Assembly (NCBI RefSeq): GCF_023634865.1
Contig: NZ_JAMLJN010000007.1
Location: forward strand, 1-64,000
Direction of reading: 5' to 3'
DNA: 64,000 nt
Source: Flavobacterium fragile
GTDB lineage: Bacteria > Bacteroidota > Bacteroidia > Flavobacteriales > Flavobacteriaceae
A program made the translations under genes and the position numbers. The notes under the pieces were generated by a model. It searched no databases and was not told where the DNA came from. It saw only the letters and a list, made by a program, of their open reading frames with translations. Positions 52,349 to 62,414 of this stretch are shown piece by piece. Every line of letters begins with the position of its first letter. The stretch's first letter is position 1.

Positions 52349-54049
52349 ATGCGTTGGAATCCAAAATCTAAGCCAAATCCAGAAAAAGTACAAGCCATTC
52401 AGCAAGCACTTCAAGTCGATGAAATCATCGCAAAATTATTAGTTCAACGAGGAATCGAAACCTTCGAACAAGCCAAAACCTTTTTCCGTCCCACTTTAGT
52501 TGATTTGCATAATCCGTATCTCATGAAAGATATGGACAAAGCCGTCGCGCGAATTGAAAAAGCCATTGCTAACAACGAAAATATCTTAGTTTTCGGTGAT
52601 TACGATGTCGATGGTACAACCGCTGTTTCCTTAGTTTCGAGTTATTTACGAAGTTTTTATCCAAATGTTGCGACTTACATTCCAGATAGATATGCCGAAG
52701 GTTACGGCATTTCCTACATGGGAATTGACTATGCCGAAGACAACGATATTTCCTTAATCATCGCTTTGGATTGTGGTATCAAATCGATTGACCACGTAAA
52801 TTACGCCAAAGCAAAAAACATCGATTTCATCATTTGCGACCATCACCGACCAGGCGATATTTTACCCGATGCGGTTGCGGTTTTAGATCCAAAACGTGAA
52901 GATTGTTCATACCCGTATGACGAATTGTGTGGTTGTGGTGTTGGATTCAAATTGATTCAAGCTTTAGCTGAAAATCGAAATCAAACGATTAACGATTTAG
53001 TGGAATATTTAGATTTAGTCGCAACAGCAATTGCTGCAGATATTGTTCCGATTAATGGTGAAAATCGAGTGTTGGCGAAATTTGGTTTGGAAGTGATTAA
53101 TTCGAATCCGCGACCTGGAATAAAAGCGCTAATTCAAAATGTAAAGAAAAAAGTGTTGACAATTACGGATGTTGTCTTCATAGTCGCACCAAGAATCAAT
53201 GCAGCAGGAAGAATCAAGCACGGAAACGAAGCGGTTGCTTTATTAACGGAATACGATTTAGACCAAGCGGAACAATTTGCATCCGAAATTGAACAACATA
53301 ATTCCGACAGAAAAGAATTAGACAAACAAATTACCAAAGAAGCCTTATTGCAAATCGAAGAAAATAACGAACAAAACCGATTTTCAACTGTCGTATACCA
53401 AGAAAACTGGCACAAAGGTGTTATCGGAATTGTGGCTTCAAGATTGGTAGAAAATTACTATCGCCCAACCATTGTTTTTACGAAAAGTGGCGAAAAATTA
53501 GCAGCTTCGGCACGTTCTGTGAAAGATTTTGACGTGTATAATGCGTTGGAAGCGTGTGCTGAACATTTAGAGCAGTTTGGTGGACATATGTATGCTGCTG
53601 GAATGACGCTTTTGGAAGAAAACTACGAAAATTTCAAAAATGCTTTCGAAAAGGTTGTGCAAGAAACCATTCATCCCGATTTGTTGATTCCAGAAATTTC
53701 ATACGATGCCGAAATCGAATTATCCGAAATCAATCCGAAATTAATGCGATTATTAAAACAATTCGAACCTTTCGGACCTGAAAACATGACGCCATTATTC
53801 TTAGCGAAAGGATTAACAGATTCAGGTTATGCGAAAACATTAGGTTCCGATAACGAACATTTGAAAGCATTTGTAAAACAAGGAAATTCAGAATCTTTTG
53901 GAGCAATTGGTTTTGGATTGGGAAATAAATTAGACGTGGTTGCTAATAAAAATAAATTCGATGCAATTTTTTCTTTAGAAGAAAACGAATGGAAAGATAC
54001 TGTAACTTTGCAATTGCAATTACGCGACATTAATGCTTCAAATGGCTAA
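52349..54049 (+). CDS. recJ: Single-stranded-DNA-specific exonuclease RecJ
   Basis: A 566-residue DHH-family protein with motif I VFGDYDVDGTTA (82-92), motif ALDCGIKS, the DHH-containing motif CDHHRPGDILPDA and the DHHA1 region with ARINAAGRIKHGNEAV. Two manganese ions are held by the Asp and His residues. It degrades 5' single-stranded DNA during recombination and mismatch repair. It is followed by an MFS gene overlapping by 8 bases. Normal length for RecJ. Confidence 0.96.
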   Translation: MRWNPKSKPNPEKVQAIQQALQVDEIIAKLLVQRGIETFEQAKTFFRPTLVDLHNPYLMKDMDKAVARIEKAIANNENILVFGDYDVDGTTAVSLVSSYLRSFYPNVATYIPDRYAEGYGISYMGIDYAEDNDISLIIALDCGIKSIDHVNYAKAKNIDFIICDHHRPGDILPDAVAVLDPKREDCSYPYDELCGCGVGFKLIQALAENRNQTINDLVEYLDLVATAIAADIVPINGENRVLAKFGLEVINSNPRPGIKALIQNVKKKVLTITDVVFIVAPRINAAGRIKHGNEAVALLTEYDLDQAEQFASEIEQHNSDRKELDKQITKEALLQIEENNEQNRFSTVVYQENWHKGVIGIVASRLVENYYRPTIVFTKSGEKLAASARSVKDFDVYNALEACAEHLEQFGGHMYAAGMTLLEENYENFKNAFEKVVQETIHPDLLIPEISYDAEIELSEINPKLMRLLKQFEPFGPENMTPLFLAKGLTDSGYAKTLGSDNEHLKAFVKQGNSESFGAIGFGLGNKLDVVANKNKFDAIFSLEENEWKDTVTLQLQLRDINASNG

Positions 54050-55298
54050 TAAAGACCCATTTTCATCTTTACGAATACCCGAATTTCGCTGGTTTTTAGC
54101 TATGCGATTGTTTATTGTCTTGGCTTGGTCGATGCAATTTGTATTGATTGAGTGGGAAGTGTATCGCATCACAAAAGACCCATTATCATTGGGATTAATT
54201 GGTTTGATGGAAATCATTCCAGCCGTAAGTATGGCGTTGTTTGCTGGACATATTGTAGATCAAAATGAGAAGAAAGGCTTGTTAATCAAATGTTTTTCTG
54301 GATTAGCAACAATCAGTGCTTTGATGTGTTTAATAGTGCATCCGAATTTCATCGATTCTTTTTCAAAAAATACCATTTTATACGGAATCTACGCCCTAGT
54401 TTTTGTGGGCGGAATCATTCGTGCATTTTTAATTCCTTCTGTTTTTAGTTTATTGGGATTGATTATTCCTAAAAAAGAGCAACCAAATGCGGCTACATGG
54501 AGTAGTTCTACTTGGCAAGTGGCGGCTGTAATTGGTCCAGCATTGGCGGGATTTGCAATTGGTTGGGTTGGTGCTTTTTGGTCGTTGGTTTTTGTGGTTT
54601 TTTGTGTGATTATGGCCTTAATTGTGCTAACACAAATTGAAAGAAAACCGATTTTAAATCCAAAATTAGGCGAACCTATTTTCAAAAGTTTGAAAGAAGG
54701 ATTGTCTTTTGTATTTAGTTCAAAACCTATTTTGAATGCTATTTCGCTTGATATGTTTGCTGTTTTATTCGGTGGAGCCGTTGCTTTATTGCCCATTTTT
54801 GCACAAGATATTTTAAAAGTAGGTTCGGAAGGATTTGGAATTTTAAGAGCAGCTCCGGCTATTGGTGGTTTGCTTACGATGTTAATTGCGACATCCATTC
54901 CATTGCATCAAAAAGCAGGTAAAAAGTTATTATTAGCTGTTTTCGGATTTGGAGTTTGTATTATCGTTTTTGGAATATCCACTAACTTTTGGTTATCAGT
55001 AGTAGCTTTATTCTTGAGTGGCGTAACAGATGGAATTTCGGTAGTTATTCGACAAACCATTCTTCAGATTTACACACCCGATCACATGAGAGGACGTGTG
55101 TCTTCTGTGAATTCAATTTTCGTAGGTTCATCTAACGAATTAGGTGCTTTTGAAAGTGGCTTGGCATCCAAAATTATGGGAGTAGTTCCAGCAGTTGTTT
55201 TTGGTGGCATGATGACCTTAGGAATTGTGGGAATTACAGCTGTAGCTTCACCAAAATTCAGAGAATTAGATATCGAAAAAGATTTGGAAACAATTTAG
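54042..55298 (+). CDS. MFS transporter (MFS_3 / enterobactin exporter-like)
   Basis: A 418-residue inner-membrane protein with about twelve membrane segments and the MFS_3 opening FSSLRIPEFRWFLAMRLFIVLAW. The loop PDHMRGRVSSVNSIFVGSSNELGAFESG and the motif GHIVDQNEKKGLLIKCF are typical of this subfamily, which exports siderophores and drugs. The start taken is the ATG at 54042 (NKDPFSS); the frame could begin three codons earlier. It overlaps recJ by 8 bases at its start and lpxH by 4 bases at its end (convergent). Confidence 0.85.
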   Translation: MANKDPFSSLRIPEFRWFLAMRLFIVLAWSMQFVLIEWEVYRITKDPLSLGLIGLMEIIPAVSMALFAGHIVDQNEKKGLLIKCFSGLATISALMCLIVHPNFIDSFSKNTILYGIYALVFVGGIIRAFLIPSVFSLLGLIIPKKEQPNAATWSSSTWQVAAVIGPALAGFAIGWVGAFWSLVFVVFCVIMALIVLTQIERKPILNPKLGEPIFKSLKEGLSFVFSSKPILNAISLDMFAVLFGGAVALLPIFAQDILKVGSEGFGILRAAPAIGGLLTMLIATSIPLHQKAGKKLLLAVFGFGVCIIVFGISTNFWLSVVALFLSGVTDGISVVIRQTILQIYTPDHMRGRVSSVNSIFVGSSNELGAFESGLASKIMGVVPAVVFGGMMTLGIVGITAVASPKFRELDIEKDLETI

Positions 55299-56047
55299 TT
55301 TTTGAATTCTTTTAATTCCATTTTTTCGCCATCAAAAACGCCATAGGTAAAGTAGCCAATCCAGTCGCCTAAGTTTACGTATTTAGAATTTTCTTTTAAT
55401 TCAATTTCTAAAGGTAAATGACGATGTCCAAAAACAAAGAAATCATAGTGTTTGCTTTCTAGTTTTCTTTTGCAATATTGCACTAACCATTCATTATCTT
55501 CTCCTAAATATTTTACATCTTCTGCTCCAGAAATCAGTTTGTTTTTTACCGATAAATATTGGGCTAATTTTACTCCAATATCGGGATGTAACCAACGGAA
55601 TAACCATTTCGAAAACGGGTTGGTAAACACTTTTTTCATTCGTTTGTAACCCATGTCACCAGGACCTTTTCCATCGCCGTGTCCGATTAAAAATATTTTT
55701 CCGTTAAAGTTAAATTCTTGATTATCATGATAAACCGGGATGTTTAATTCTTTTTGAAAATAATCCTTCATCCACAAATCATGGTTTCCAACGAAGAAAT
55801 AGATAGGAATACCGGAGTCTTTAATTTCGGCTAATTTTCCTAAAACTCTTATAAAACCTTTTGGAACAACAGTTTGGTACTCGAACCAAAAATCGAATAA
55901 ATCGCCAAGTAAAAAAATGGCTTCAGCATCGTGTTTGATTACATCAAGCCATTGAACAAATTTTTGTTCTCTTGGAAAGCTAATTTCTGGTGTTGGTGCC
56001 CCAAAATGCTGATCGGAAGCGAAATAGATTTTAGATGTAGATTTCAA
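55295..56047 (-). CDS. lpxH: UDP-2,3-diacylglucosamine diphosphatase
   Basis: A 250-residue calcineurin-like metallophosphoesterase. The metal ligands are visible: SDQHFG (Asp12, His14), LGDLFDFW, FVGNHDLW, and the late GHGDGKGPGD and FGHRHLP motifs. It cleaves UDP from UDP-2,3-diacylglucosamine to give lipid X in lipid A synthesis. It is convergent with the MFS gene, with four bases of overlap at the stop codons. Promoter element at 56070-56077. Confidence 0.9.
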   Translation of the reverse strand: MKSTSKIYFASDQHFGAPTPEISFPREQKFVQWLDVIKHDAEAIFLLGDLFDFWFEYQTVVPKGFIRVLGKLAEIKDSGIPIYFFVGNHDLWMKDYFQKELNIPVYHDNQEFNFNGKIFLIGHGDGKGPGDMGYKRMKKVFTNPFSKWLFRWLHPDIGVKLAQYLSVKNKLISGAEDVKYLGEDNEWLVQYCKRKLESKHYDFFVFGHRHLPLEIELKENSKYVNLGDWIGYFTYGVFDGEKMELKEFKN

Positions 56048-56069
56048 TACAAATAGTATAAGTTCATTG

Positions 56070-56077
56070 CAAAATTA
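56070..56077 (-). promoter_or_regulatory. -7 element of lpxH
   Basis: On the minus strand TAATTTTG, matching TAnnTTTG, about 23 bases before the lpxH ATG. No clear -33 element. Confidence 0.4.
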
Positions 56078-56119
56078 TATAAATTTTAATGAAATTGATA
56101 AATATTTTACATCAAAAAG

Positions 56120-56149
56120 TTTGTCACTAAATAATAATTACTATTTTTG
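56120..56149 (+). promoter_or_regulatory. Promoter of the CUB/FN3 adhesin gene
   Basis: TTTG at 56120-56123, 18 bases, TATTTTTG at 56142-56149, both exact consensus elements. The leader would be about 28 bases. It is likely to serve the adhesin-PorP-OmpA-like cluster. Confidence 0.6.
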
Positions 56150-56183
56150 AAAATTAATCAAACCTTAATACTTTTTTAACATA

Positions 56184-59100
56184 ATGAAAAAACTATTACT
56201 TTTTTTTATGTCATTTTTCACTTTCTTTGCTTTTGGACAGCTGTCTGAAGGTTTTGAAGGTGCATCTTTCCCTCCTACGGGTTGGGTTGTAGACGATAAC
56301 GGCATTGGAACAGCTCAAGATTGGGCTAGAACTAGTGCTACTGGATTTGGCTGGGTATATCAAGGGACTTATTCTGCTACGGTAAACCGAGACAATGGGG
56401 TTACTTCTCCCGGTCTAGCTCAAGATTATTTGATAACACCTCAAGTCACAGTTCCAACCAATGGGCAAGTGAGATTTTATGGTAGGTCAGCTTCGGCTGG
56501 AGAGCAGGGAAGTATTTATAAAGTTATGCTTTCAACAACAACTCAAGACAGAGCATCTTTTAATATAACTTTGGGTACGTTCAATGAGTTGCAAATGAAT
56601 GAATTAGGTTTCCAGCAATTTGTTTTACCATTGACTGCGTATGTTGGTCAAAACGTATATATTGCCTTTGTAATGGAGGTAAATAATGGATTAGGTGATA
56701 GATGGGTTATTGATAATGTAAATATTGATCAACAATGTTTTGCTCCAACGGCTTTAGCTGCAACTCCATTAGGAACTTCGGCAAATTTATCGTGGACATA
56801 TACAGGGCCTGCTACACAATTTGAAATTGAGTATGGTCCTGCTGGTTTTACACAAGGAACGGGTACTATTGTTTCTCCTGTTAGTAATCCTTACACTTTA
56901 ACAGGGTTGAGTCCATTAACAGGATATACTTATTATGTAAGAGCAATTTGTTCAGCCGATAATTTAAGTCCATGGTCAACTTCTAAAAATTTTACAACAA
57001 CCGCTCTTCCGCCAGTTTGTGGCGGGAATTTTGTTGATTCAGGAGGTGTTTCAGGAAATTATGCTTCTAATGAAAATATTACAACTGTAATCTGTCCAAC
57101 AAATCCAGGTGAGCTTGTCACTGTTACATTTACTTCTTTCAATACTGAGTCAGGTTTCGATGTTTTGAGAATTTATGATGGTAATAGTATAACGGCGCCA
57201 CTTTTAGGTACATACTCAGGAACAGCATTGCCTCCATCATTTACATCAACTTCTGCTGATGGTTGTTTGACATTTAGATTTACTTCTGATGGTTCAGTTG
57301 TTAGAGCTGGATGGACTGCCAATATAACTTGTGCGCCAGCACCTACTTGTCGTAAACCGACAAATATTCTAGTGTCTGGAGCAAACTCATCTTCAGCTTC
57401 AGTTTCATGGGTTGATGTTGCGGGAGCTTCTCAATGGGAAATTATATGGTTGCCTGCTGGTTCTCCTGCTCCAGGTCCAGGTGCAACTCCAAATGCAATA
57501 ACAAGTAGTAATCCTTATTTGATTACAGGATTGAATTCTGCAACAAATTATGTGGTTTACGTTAGAGCTATTTGTGTTCCAGGTGTTGATGTTAGTGAAT
57601 GGAGTGCTGTAACACCATTTTCGACAACTCCAAACTTTTGTGCTGGAGATGCCTTCACTGATCCAGGAGGACCTACTGGTCAATATGGTAATAGTGCAAA
57701 TGTAACTACTACAATTTGTCCAGAAAATCCTGGTGATGTAGTCATGGTAATCTTTAACTCTTTCAATCTTGAAAATAACTTCGATAACCTTAGAATTTAT
57801 GATGGTAATAGTACTGCAGCTCCTTTGATAGGTACTTATACAGGGACAAATTTACCACCTCAGGTTATTGCTAGTTCTGCCAGTGGTTGTTTAACATTTA
57901 ATTTTACCTCAGATGGTTCTGTAACTCGAGATGGGTGGAATGCTTCTGTAATATGTGGACCACCACCTGCTTGTACACAACCTACAAATTTAACGGTAAC
58001 TAATATTACTCCAAGTGGAGCTACTATTGGTTGGACAGAGACAAATCCTGGTGTAACTAGTTGGCAAGTCGTAGTTCAGCCTGCTGGAACTGGTTATCCT
58101 AATGCTTCATCAACAGTCATAAATGTTTCTACTAATCCTTATACAATTACAGGATTGAATCCTAACTTATCATATGAGTATTATGTGTTGTCAAATTGTG
58201 GAGCTACTGATGGATTAAGTTTTTGGAGTGGTCCAGTTAGATTTAATACTCTTTTTGCTGGATGTAATGGTTCAACACCTGCAGGTAATGAATGTGCTGT
58301 GGCGCCACCTGTTTGTAATTTAGATGGGTATTGTGGAAATACTTCAGGTACATATACTGATAATTCATGGCCAGCATTAGACACAGCATTCTGTGGATCT
58401 ATTGAGAACAATTCATTCTTAAGTTTTCAAGCAGCTTCAACTTCTATTTCCTTGGCTGTAAATGTTGGTAACTGTACTAACGGAAGTGGAATTCAGTTTA
58501 TGATATTTTCAACTACAGCATGTGGATCTGGAGCTGTAACTAATTTGGGATGTTTTGGTAACATGAATCCTGGTTTAAATAATTTAACTTTTAATGGTTT
58601 AACACCAGGTCAAAATTATTTCTTAATGATTGATGGATTTGCGGGTGCAATTTGCGACTACTCAGTAACAGTAACATCTGGTGGTTCTACAACAACTGAT
58701 GTTGTTTTAACTCCTCAGAATCCAACAATGTGTATGGGTCAAACATTAACTTTAAATGCAACAGGAGGTAATGGAGTTTATAATTGGTCTCCAAATACTG
58801 GATTAAGTGCAGTAACAGGTACTTCTGTTGTTTTCACACCACCAGCTCCAGGAACTTATACAATTGTTGTTGAATCAACAGATACAAATGCTTTATGTTC
58901 TACACAAAGTTCAACAGTTATTACAGTTCTTGACGTATTAACTCCAACATTTACGACTATTACTCCAATATGTTCAGGTGCTACTGCTCCAGTTTTACCT
59001 ACAACTTCAACAAATGGTGTAACTGGTACTTGGTCGCCTGCGACTGTAAGTAATACAAACTCGGCTACTTATACTTTTACACCTACCGCTGGTCAATGTG

Positions 59101-62100
59101 CTGTACCAACAACTCTTGATGTAATCGTTTTAGATCAAACAGTTCCATCATTTATTGCGATATCACCATTTTGTTCAGGCTCACCAGCACCTACATTAAA
59201 TACTACTTCTAATAATGGTATTACTGGTACTTGGTCACCTGCAATTGTTGATAATTTAAACTCAGGAACTTATACATTCACGCCAGATGCAGGCCAGTGT
59301 GCGACAACTACCACAATGTTTGTAGAAGTTTTAACAAATTGTACTTTTAATTCACTTGCAACAGCTGTTTGGATTGAAAATTGTACAAATACTAGTACAG
59401 ATGGAGATTTCTTTAATATTACAGGTTCGGGCACTAATTTGATTGGTGTTTCTTCGAATGTTTTCCCAAGTAGTAACCTAGGTAATTATGTTCAAAATTC
59501 TGGAAATTTAATCTTCAGAGGGGCAGAATTAAAATCATTTAAAACATCTACTTCAAATGTTTGTAGTGCTAGATTAAATTATAGAATTTATGAAGCTTCA
59601 GCAACACCAGGTGCATTTACGGTTCTTAATTTACCGTTATTTGATACTTGTAGTGCAGGAACTTTCCCTACAGGAGGAGTTTGTAACGCTGGTGATCAAA
59701 AATGGCAAGAAATCTTGAGTGATTCAGAATCACCAATAAATTTGACCACTTTAGCTCCAGGTGATTATATAATTGAAGTGTTTTTTGATTTGACTGGAGA
59801 CAACGATAATGCATCACAATGTGATGATATAATATTTGTAAATAATAATGGGGCAAATTATTTAGCTACTTTCTCGATTCAAGGAAATCCAACATTTGCA
59901 TCTACTAATCCAACCTCTTGTATTGGAACAGAAGGTTCAATTACAATATCTGGATTTACTCCAAACGTTTCTTATGGTATCACTTACACTGACGATTTAG
60001 TTGCAGTGGGTCCTTTAAATGTTATCGCTAATGCTAGTGGACAAATTATATTAACTGGTTTAAATGCAGGTGTTTATAGTAATTTTGTTTTCCAAGTTAA
60101 TGGATGTACATTTACTAATTCAGCTCAAATTACTTTAGTTGATCCTATTTACACACCTACTTTTTCTCCAATTGGACCATTCTGTGCTGGTGATACAATA
60201 GTTTTACCAACAATTTCAATTGAAGGCTTTACTGGAACGTGGAATTTGCCAGTTGATAATACGCAAACGCAAACTTATACTTTTATTCCGACAGCTGGAC
60301 AATGTGCTCAAAACTCAGCCCCATTTACAGTAGTTGTTAATCCAGCACCTTCAGTAACAAGCTTAGTTTCGAATTCTCCTATATGTAATGGACAAGATGC
60401 TATCTTTACTGTTACAGGAACTCCTAATGCTACAATTATTTATAATATTAATGGAGGAGCAAATCAGAATGCTACAGTTGATGCTAGTGGTCAATATGTT
60501 CACACTATTACTAGTCCTGCTGCTAATGTTACATTCAATTTGTTGGACATAGATAACGGCGCGTGTAATATTCCATTAAGTTTATCTCAAACTGTTGTTG
60601 TGACACCTCTGCCAACTGCTACATTAACAGTTGTAGATTCTAATATTTGTATTGGTTCTGGAAATGCAGAATTTACAATTAATGGAACTTCAAATGCTGT
60701 AGTTACTTACAATATAAATGGTGGAGCAAATCAAACAGTTACATTAAGTACATCTGGAATCGCAACTATTACGGTTACTTCACCAACATCTGATGTTACT
60801 GTTACTTTAACAAATGTCAATTCAGGTCTTTGTGATAGAGTTATTACTGGACAATCAGGAACTGTTGTTGTTACTTCTATTCCTATTCCTGCTATAAATG
60901 TAACACAAACTCCTATATGTTCTAATCAAACAGCTGCTTTTACTGTTACTTCTCCTGTAAATACACAGTTAAATTTCCCAACTGATTTATTTATTTCAGA
61001 AATAACAGATCACACTACTGGTGCTCTTACTTATGTAGAAATTTACAATGGAACAGGTAATACGGTCGATCTATCAAATTACAGATTAAAAGTTTACACA
61101 AGCTTAACAGGTGCACCTAGTTGTGATTTGTTATTAAGCGGAACGATTGCAAACAACGATGTTGTTGTTGTAAAATTAAGTTCAAGTGCAAATCAAGGAG
61201 GAGTTGTTCCAGATTTAACTTTCACTACATGTGCCGGTGTTAATAATAATGATAGTATTGTTTTGACTACTAGTGCTGGAGTTGAATTAGATAACTGGGG
61301 TGTTAATGGTACTGTATTTACACCTGGTGGTGGAGTTGGTTACAATTACAGAAGAAATATTTCAGCTGTATTACCTTCAATGACGTGGAATCCTGCTGAC
61401 TGGAATGTAATTGATTGGACTACTACCGCTCCCAATCTTCCAGATTATTCTGATGTTGGTTTCTACAGTTTATATGTTACAAACTTTAGTTATACCTTAA
61501 GTGACGGTGTTAATACAACTACTCAATCTAGCGTTAATTTCACTAACGTGGCTCCTGGAACCTATACTTTAGTAGCGACAGATTTGATTACAGGTTGTAT
61601 ATCTAATCCATTAACATTTACTATTAATCCATTTGTTAACACTAATCCAATAACAACTTTTACATACTCAACGCCAGTATGTATAACAAGTTCTTCAATT
61701 TTATCACCTGATACTTCTGTTACTGGATTTACTACTGGAGGATCTTTCAGTTCAACAACAGGATTGTCAATTAATCCTACAACTGGAGTTATTGACTTAT
61801 CAACGAGTGCTCCTGGAACTTATGTTGTAACATATAGTGTTTTGGCTAACAGTTCTACTTGTACTAATGCGAGTAGCAGTCAGTTTACTCTTGTAATAAC
61901 TCCAAGTACTACTCCTACATTTACTCAAGTTGATGATTTATGTTTAGGAGCTATAATTACTTTGCCTACAACTTCAGCAGAGGGTATTACAGGTGTGTGG
62001 ACTCCATCAAATGTTGATACAACTCAAATAGGTGTTATTACCTATACTTTTACTCCAAATGCTGGTTTCTGTTCTGATACAGCAACAATGGATATTAGAG

Positions 62101-62366
62101 TTTATGGCTGTGAAATTCCAAAAGGTATTTCACCTAATGGAGATGGGAAAAATGATTCATGGGATTTATCTGGATATAATATAAGTAAAGTCGAAATATT
62201 TAATAGATATGGTACTATGGTCTATAGCAAATCAAATTATTCAAATGAATGGTTTGGACAATCTGATAACGGAAATGAATTACCTGACGGTACATATTAT
62301 TACGTAATTAAATTCAATGATTTACCTTCAAAAACAGGTTGGGTATATATTAATAGACAACAGTAA
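56184..62366 (+). CDS. CUB/FN3/lamin-tail surface adhesin with type B T9SS sorting domain (2060 aa)
   Basis: A signal peptide (residues 1-18, KKLLLFFMSFFTFFAFGQ) is followed by a choice-of-anchor J / cleaved-adhesin-like domain (about 20-185, GFEGASFPPTGWVVDD...DRWVIDNVNI). Then FN3-CUB-FN3-CUB-FN3 (about 185-700; the two CUB modules are near copies: SGNYASNENITTVICP and TGQYGNSANVTTTICP). Next come Ig-like Gly/Thr-rich repeats (TNGVTGTWSPATV, NNGITGTWSPAIV), a lamin-tail domain (about 1605-1725, FISEITDHTTGALTYVEIYN) and a C-terminal type B T9SS sorting domain (PKGISPNGDGKNDSW...NELPDGTYYYVIKF). It should be exported and held on the surface. A PorP/SprF gene follows after a hairpin. Confidence 0.88.
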   Translation: MKKLLLFFMSFFTFFAFGQLSEGFEGASFPPTGWVVDDNGIGTAQDWARTSATGFGWVYQGTYSATVNRDNGVTSPGLAQDYLITPQVTVPTNGQVRFYGRSASAGEQGSIYKVMLSTTTQDRASFNITLGTFNELQMNELGFQQFVLPLTAYVGQNVYIAFVMEVNNGLGDRWVIDNVNIDQQCFAPTALAATPLGTSANLSWTYTGPATQFEIEYGPAGFTQGTGTIVSPVSNPYTLTGLSPLTGYTYYVRAICSADNLSPWSTSKNFTTTALPPVCGGNFVDSGGVSGNYASNENITTVICPTNPGELVTVTFTSFNTESGFDVLRIYDGNSITAPLLGTYSGTALPPSFTSTSADGCLTFRFTSDGSVVRAGWTANITCAPAPTCRKPTNILVSGANSSSASVSWVDVAGASQWEIIWLPAGSPAPGPGATPNAITSSNPYLITGLNSATNYVVYVRAICVPGVDVSEWSAVTPFSTTPNFCAGDAFTDPGGPTGQYGNSANVTTTICPENPGDVVMVIFNSFNLENNFDNLRIYDGNSTAAPLIGTYTGTNLPPQVIASSASGCLTFNFTSDGSVTRDGWNASVICGPPPACTQPTNLTVTNITPSGATIGWTETNPGVTSWQVVVQPAGTGYPNASSTVINVSTNPYTITGLNPNLSYEYYVLSNCGATDGLSFWSGPVRFNTLFAGCNGSTPAGNECAVAPPVCNLDGYCGNTSGTYTDNSWPALDTAFCGSIENNSFLSFQAASTSISLAVNVGNCTNGSGIQFMIFSTTACGSGAVTNLGCFGNMNPGLNNLTFNGLTPGQNYFLMIDGFAGAICDYSVTVTSGGSTTTDVVLTPQNPTMCMGQTLTLNATGGNGVYNWSPNTGLSAVTGTSVVFTPPAPGTYTIVVESTDTNALCSTQSSTVITVLDVLTPTFTTITPICSGATAPVLPTTSTNGVTGTWSPATVSNTNSATYTFTPTAGQCAVPTTLDVIVLDQTVPSFIAISPFCSGSPAPTLNTTSNNGITGTWSPAIVDNLNSGTYTFTPDAGQCATTTTMFVEVLTNCTFNSLATAVWIENCTNTSTDGDFFNITGSGTNLIGVSSNVFPSSNLGNYVQNSGNLIFRGAELKSFKTSTSNVCSARLNYRIYEASATPGAFTVLNLPLFDTCSAGTFPTGGVCNAGDQKWQEILSDSESPINLTTLAPGDYIIEVFFDLTGDNDNASQCDDIIFVNNNGANYLATFSIQGNPTFASTNPTSCIGTEGSITISGFTPNVSYGITYTDDLVAVGPLNVIANASGQIILTGLNAGVYSNFVFQVNGCTFTNSAQITLVDPIYTPTFSPIGPFCAGDTIVLPTISIEGFTGTWNLPVDNTQTQTYTFIPTAGQCAQNSAPFTVVVNPAPSVTSLVSNSPICNGQDAIFTVTGTPNATIIYNINGGANQNATVDASGQYVHTITSPAANVTFNLLDIDNGACNIPLSLSQTVVVTPLPTATLTVVDSNICIGSGNAEFTINGTSNAVVTYNINGGANQTVTLSTSGIATITVTSPTSDVTVTLTNVNSGLCDRVITGQSGTVVVTSIPIPAINVTQTPICSNQTAAFTVTSPVNTQLNFPTDLFISEITDHTTGALTYVEIYNGTGNTVDLSNYRLKVYTSLTGAPSCDLLLSGTIANNDVVVVKLSSSANQGGVVPDLTFTTCAGVNNNDSIVLTTSAGVELDNWGVNGTVFTPGGGVGYNYRRNISAVLPSMTWNPADWNVIDWTTTAPNLPDYSDVGFYSLYVTNFSYTLSDGVNTTTQSSVNFTNVAPGTYTLVATDLITGCISNPLTFTINPFVNTNPITTFTYSTPVCITSSSILSPDTSVTGFTTGGSFSSTTGLSINPTTGVIDLSTSAPGTYVVTYSVLANSSTCTNASSSQFTLVITPSTTPTFTQVDDLCLGAIITLPTTSAEGITGVWTPSNVDTTQIGVITYTFTPNAGFCSDTATMDIRVYGCEIPKGISPNGDGKNDSWDLSGYNISKVEIFNRYGTMVYSKSNYSNEWFGQSDNGNELPDGTYYYVIKFNDLPSKTGWVYINRQQ

Positions 62367-62373
62367 TTATATA

Positions 62374-62395
62374 AGCTGCTACTTATGTAGCAGCT
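62374..62395 (+). promoter_or_regulatory. Intercistronic hairpin between adhesin and PorP/SprF genes
   Basis: Stem AGCTGCTAC / GTAGCAGCT with a four-base TTAT loop lies in the 48-base gap between the 2060-aa adhesin and the PorP/SprF gene. The following T-run is weak, so it probably limits or protects rather than terminates transcription. It parallels the hairpin at 2917-2945. Confidence 0.6.
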
Positions 62396-62414
62396 ATTAA
62401 ATAAAAAGTTAATA

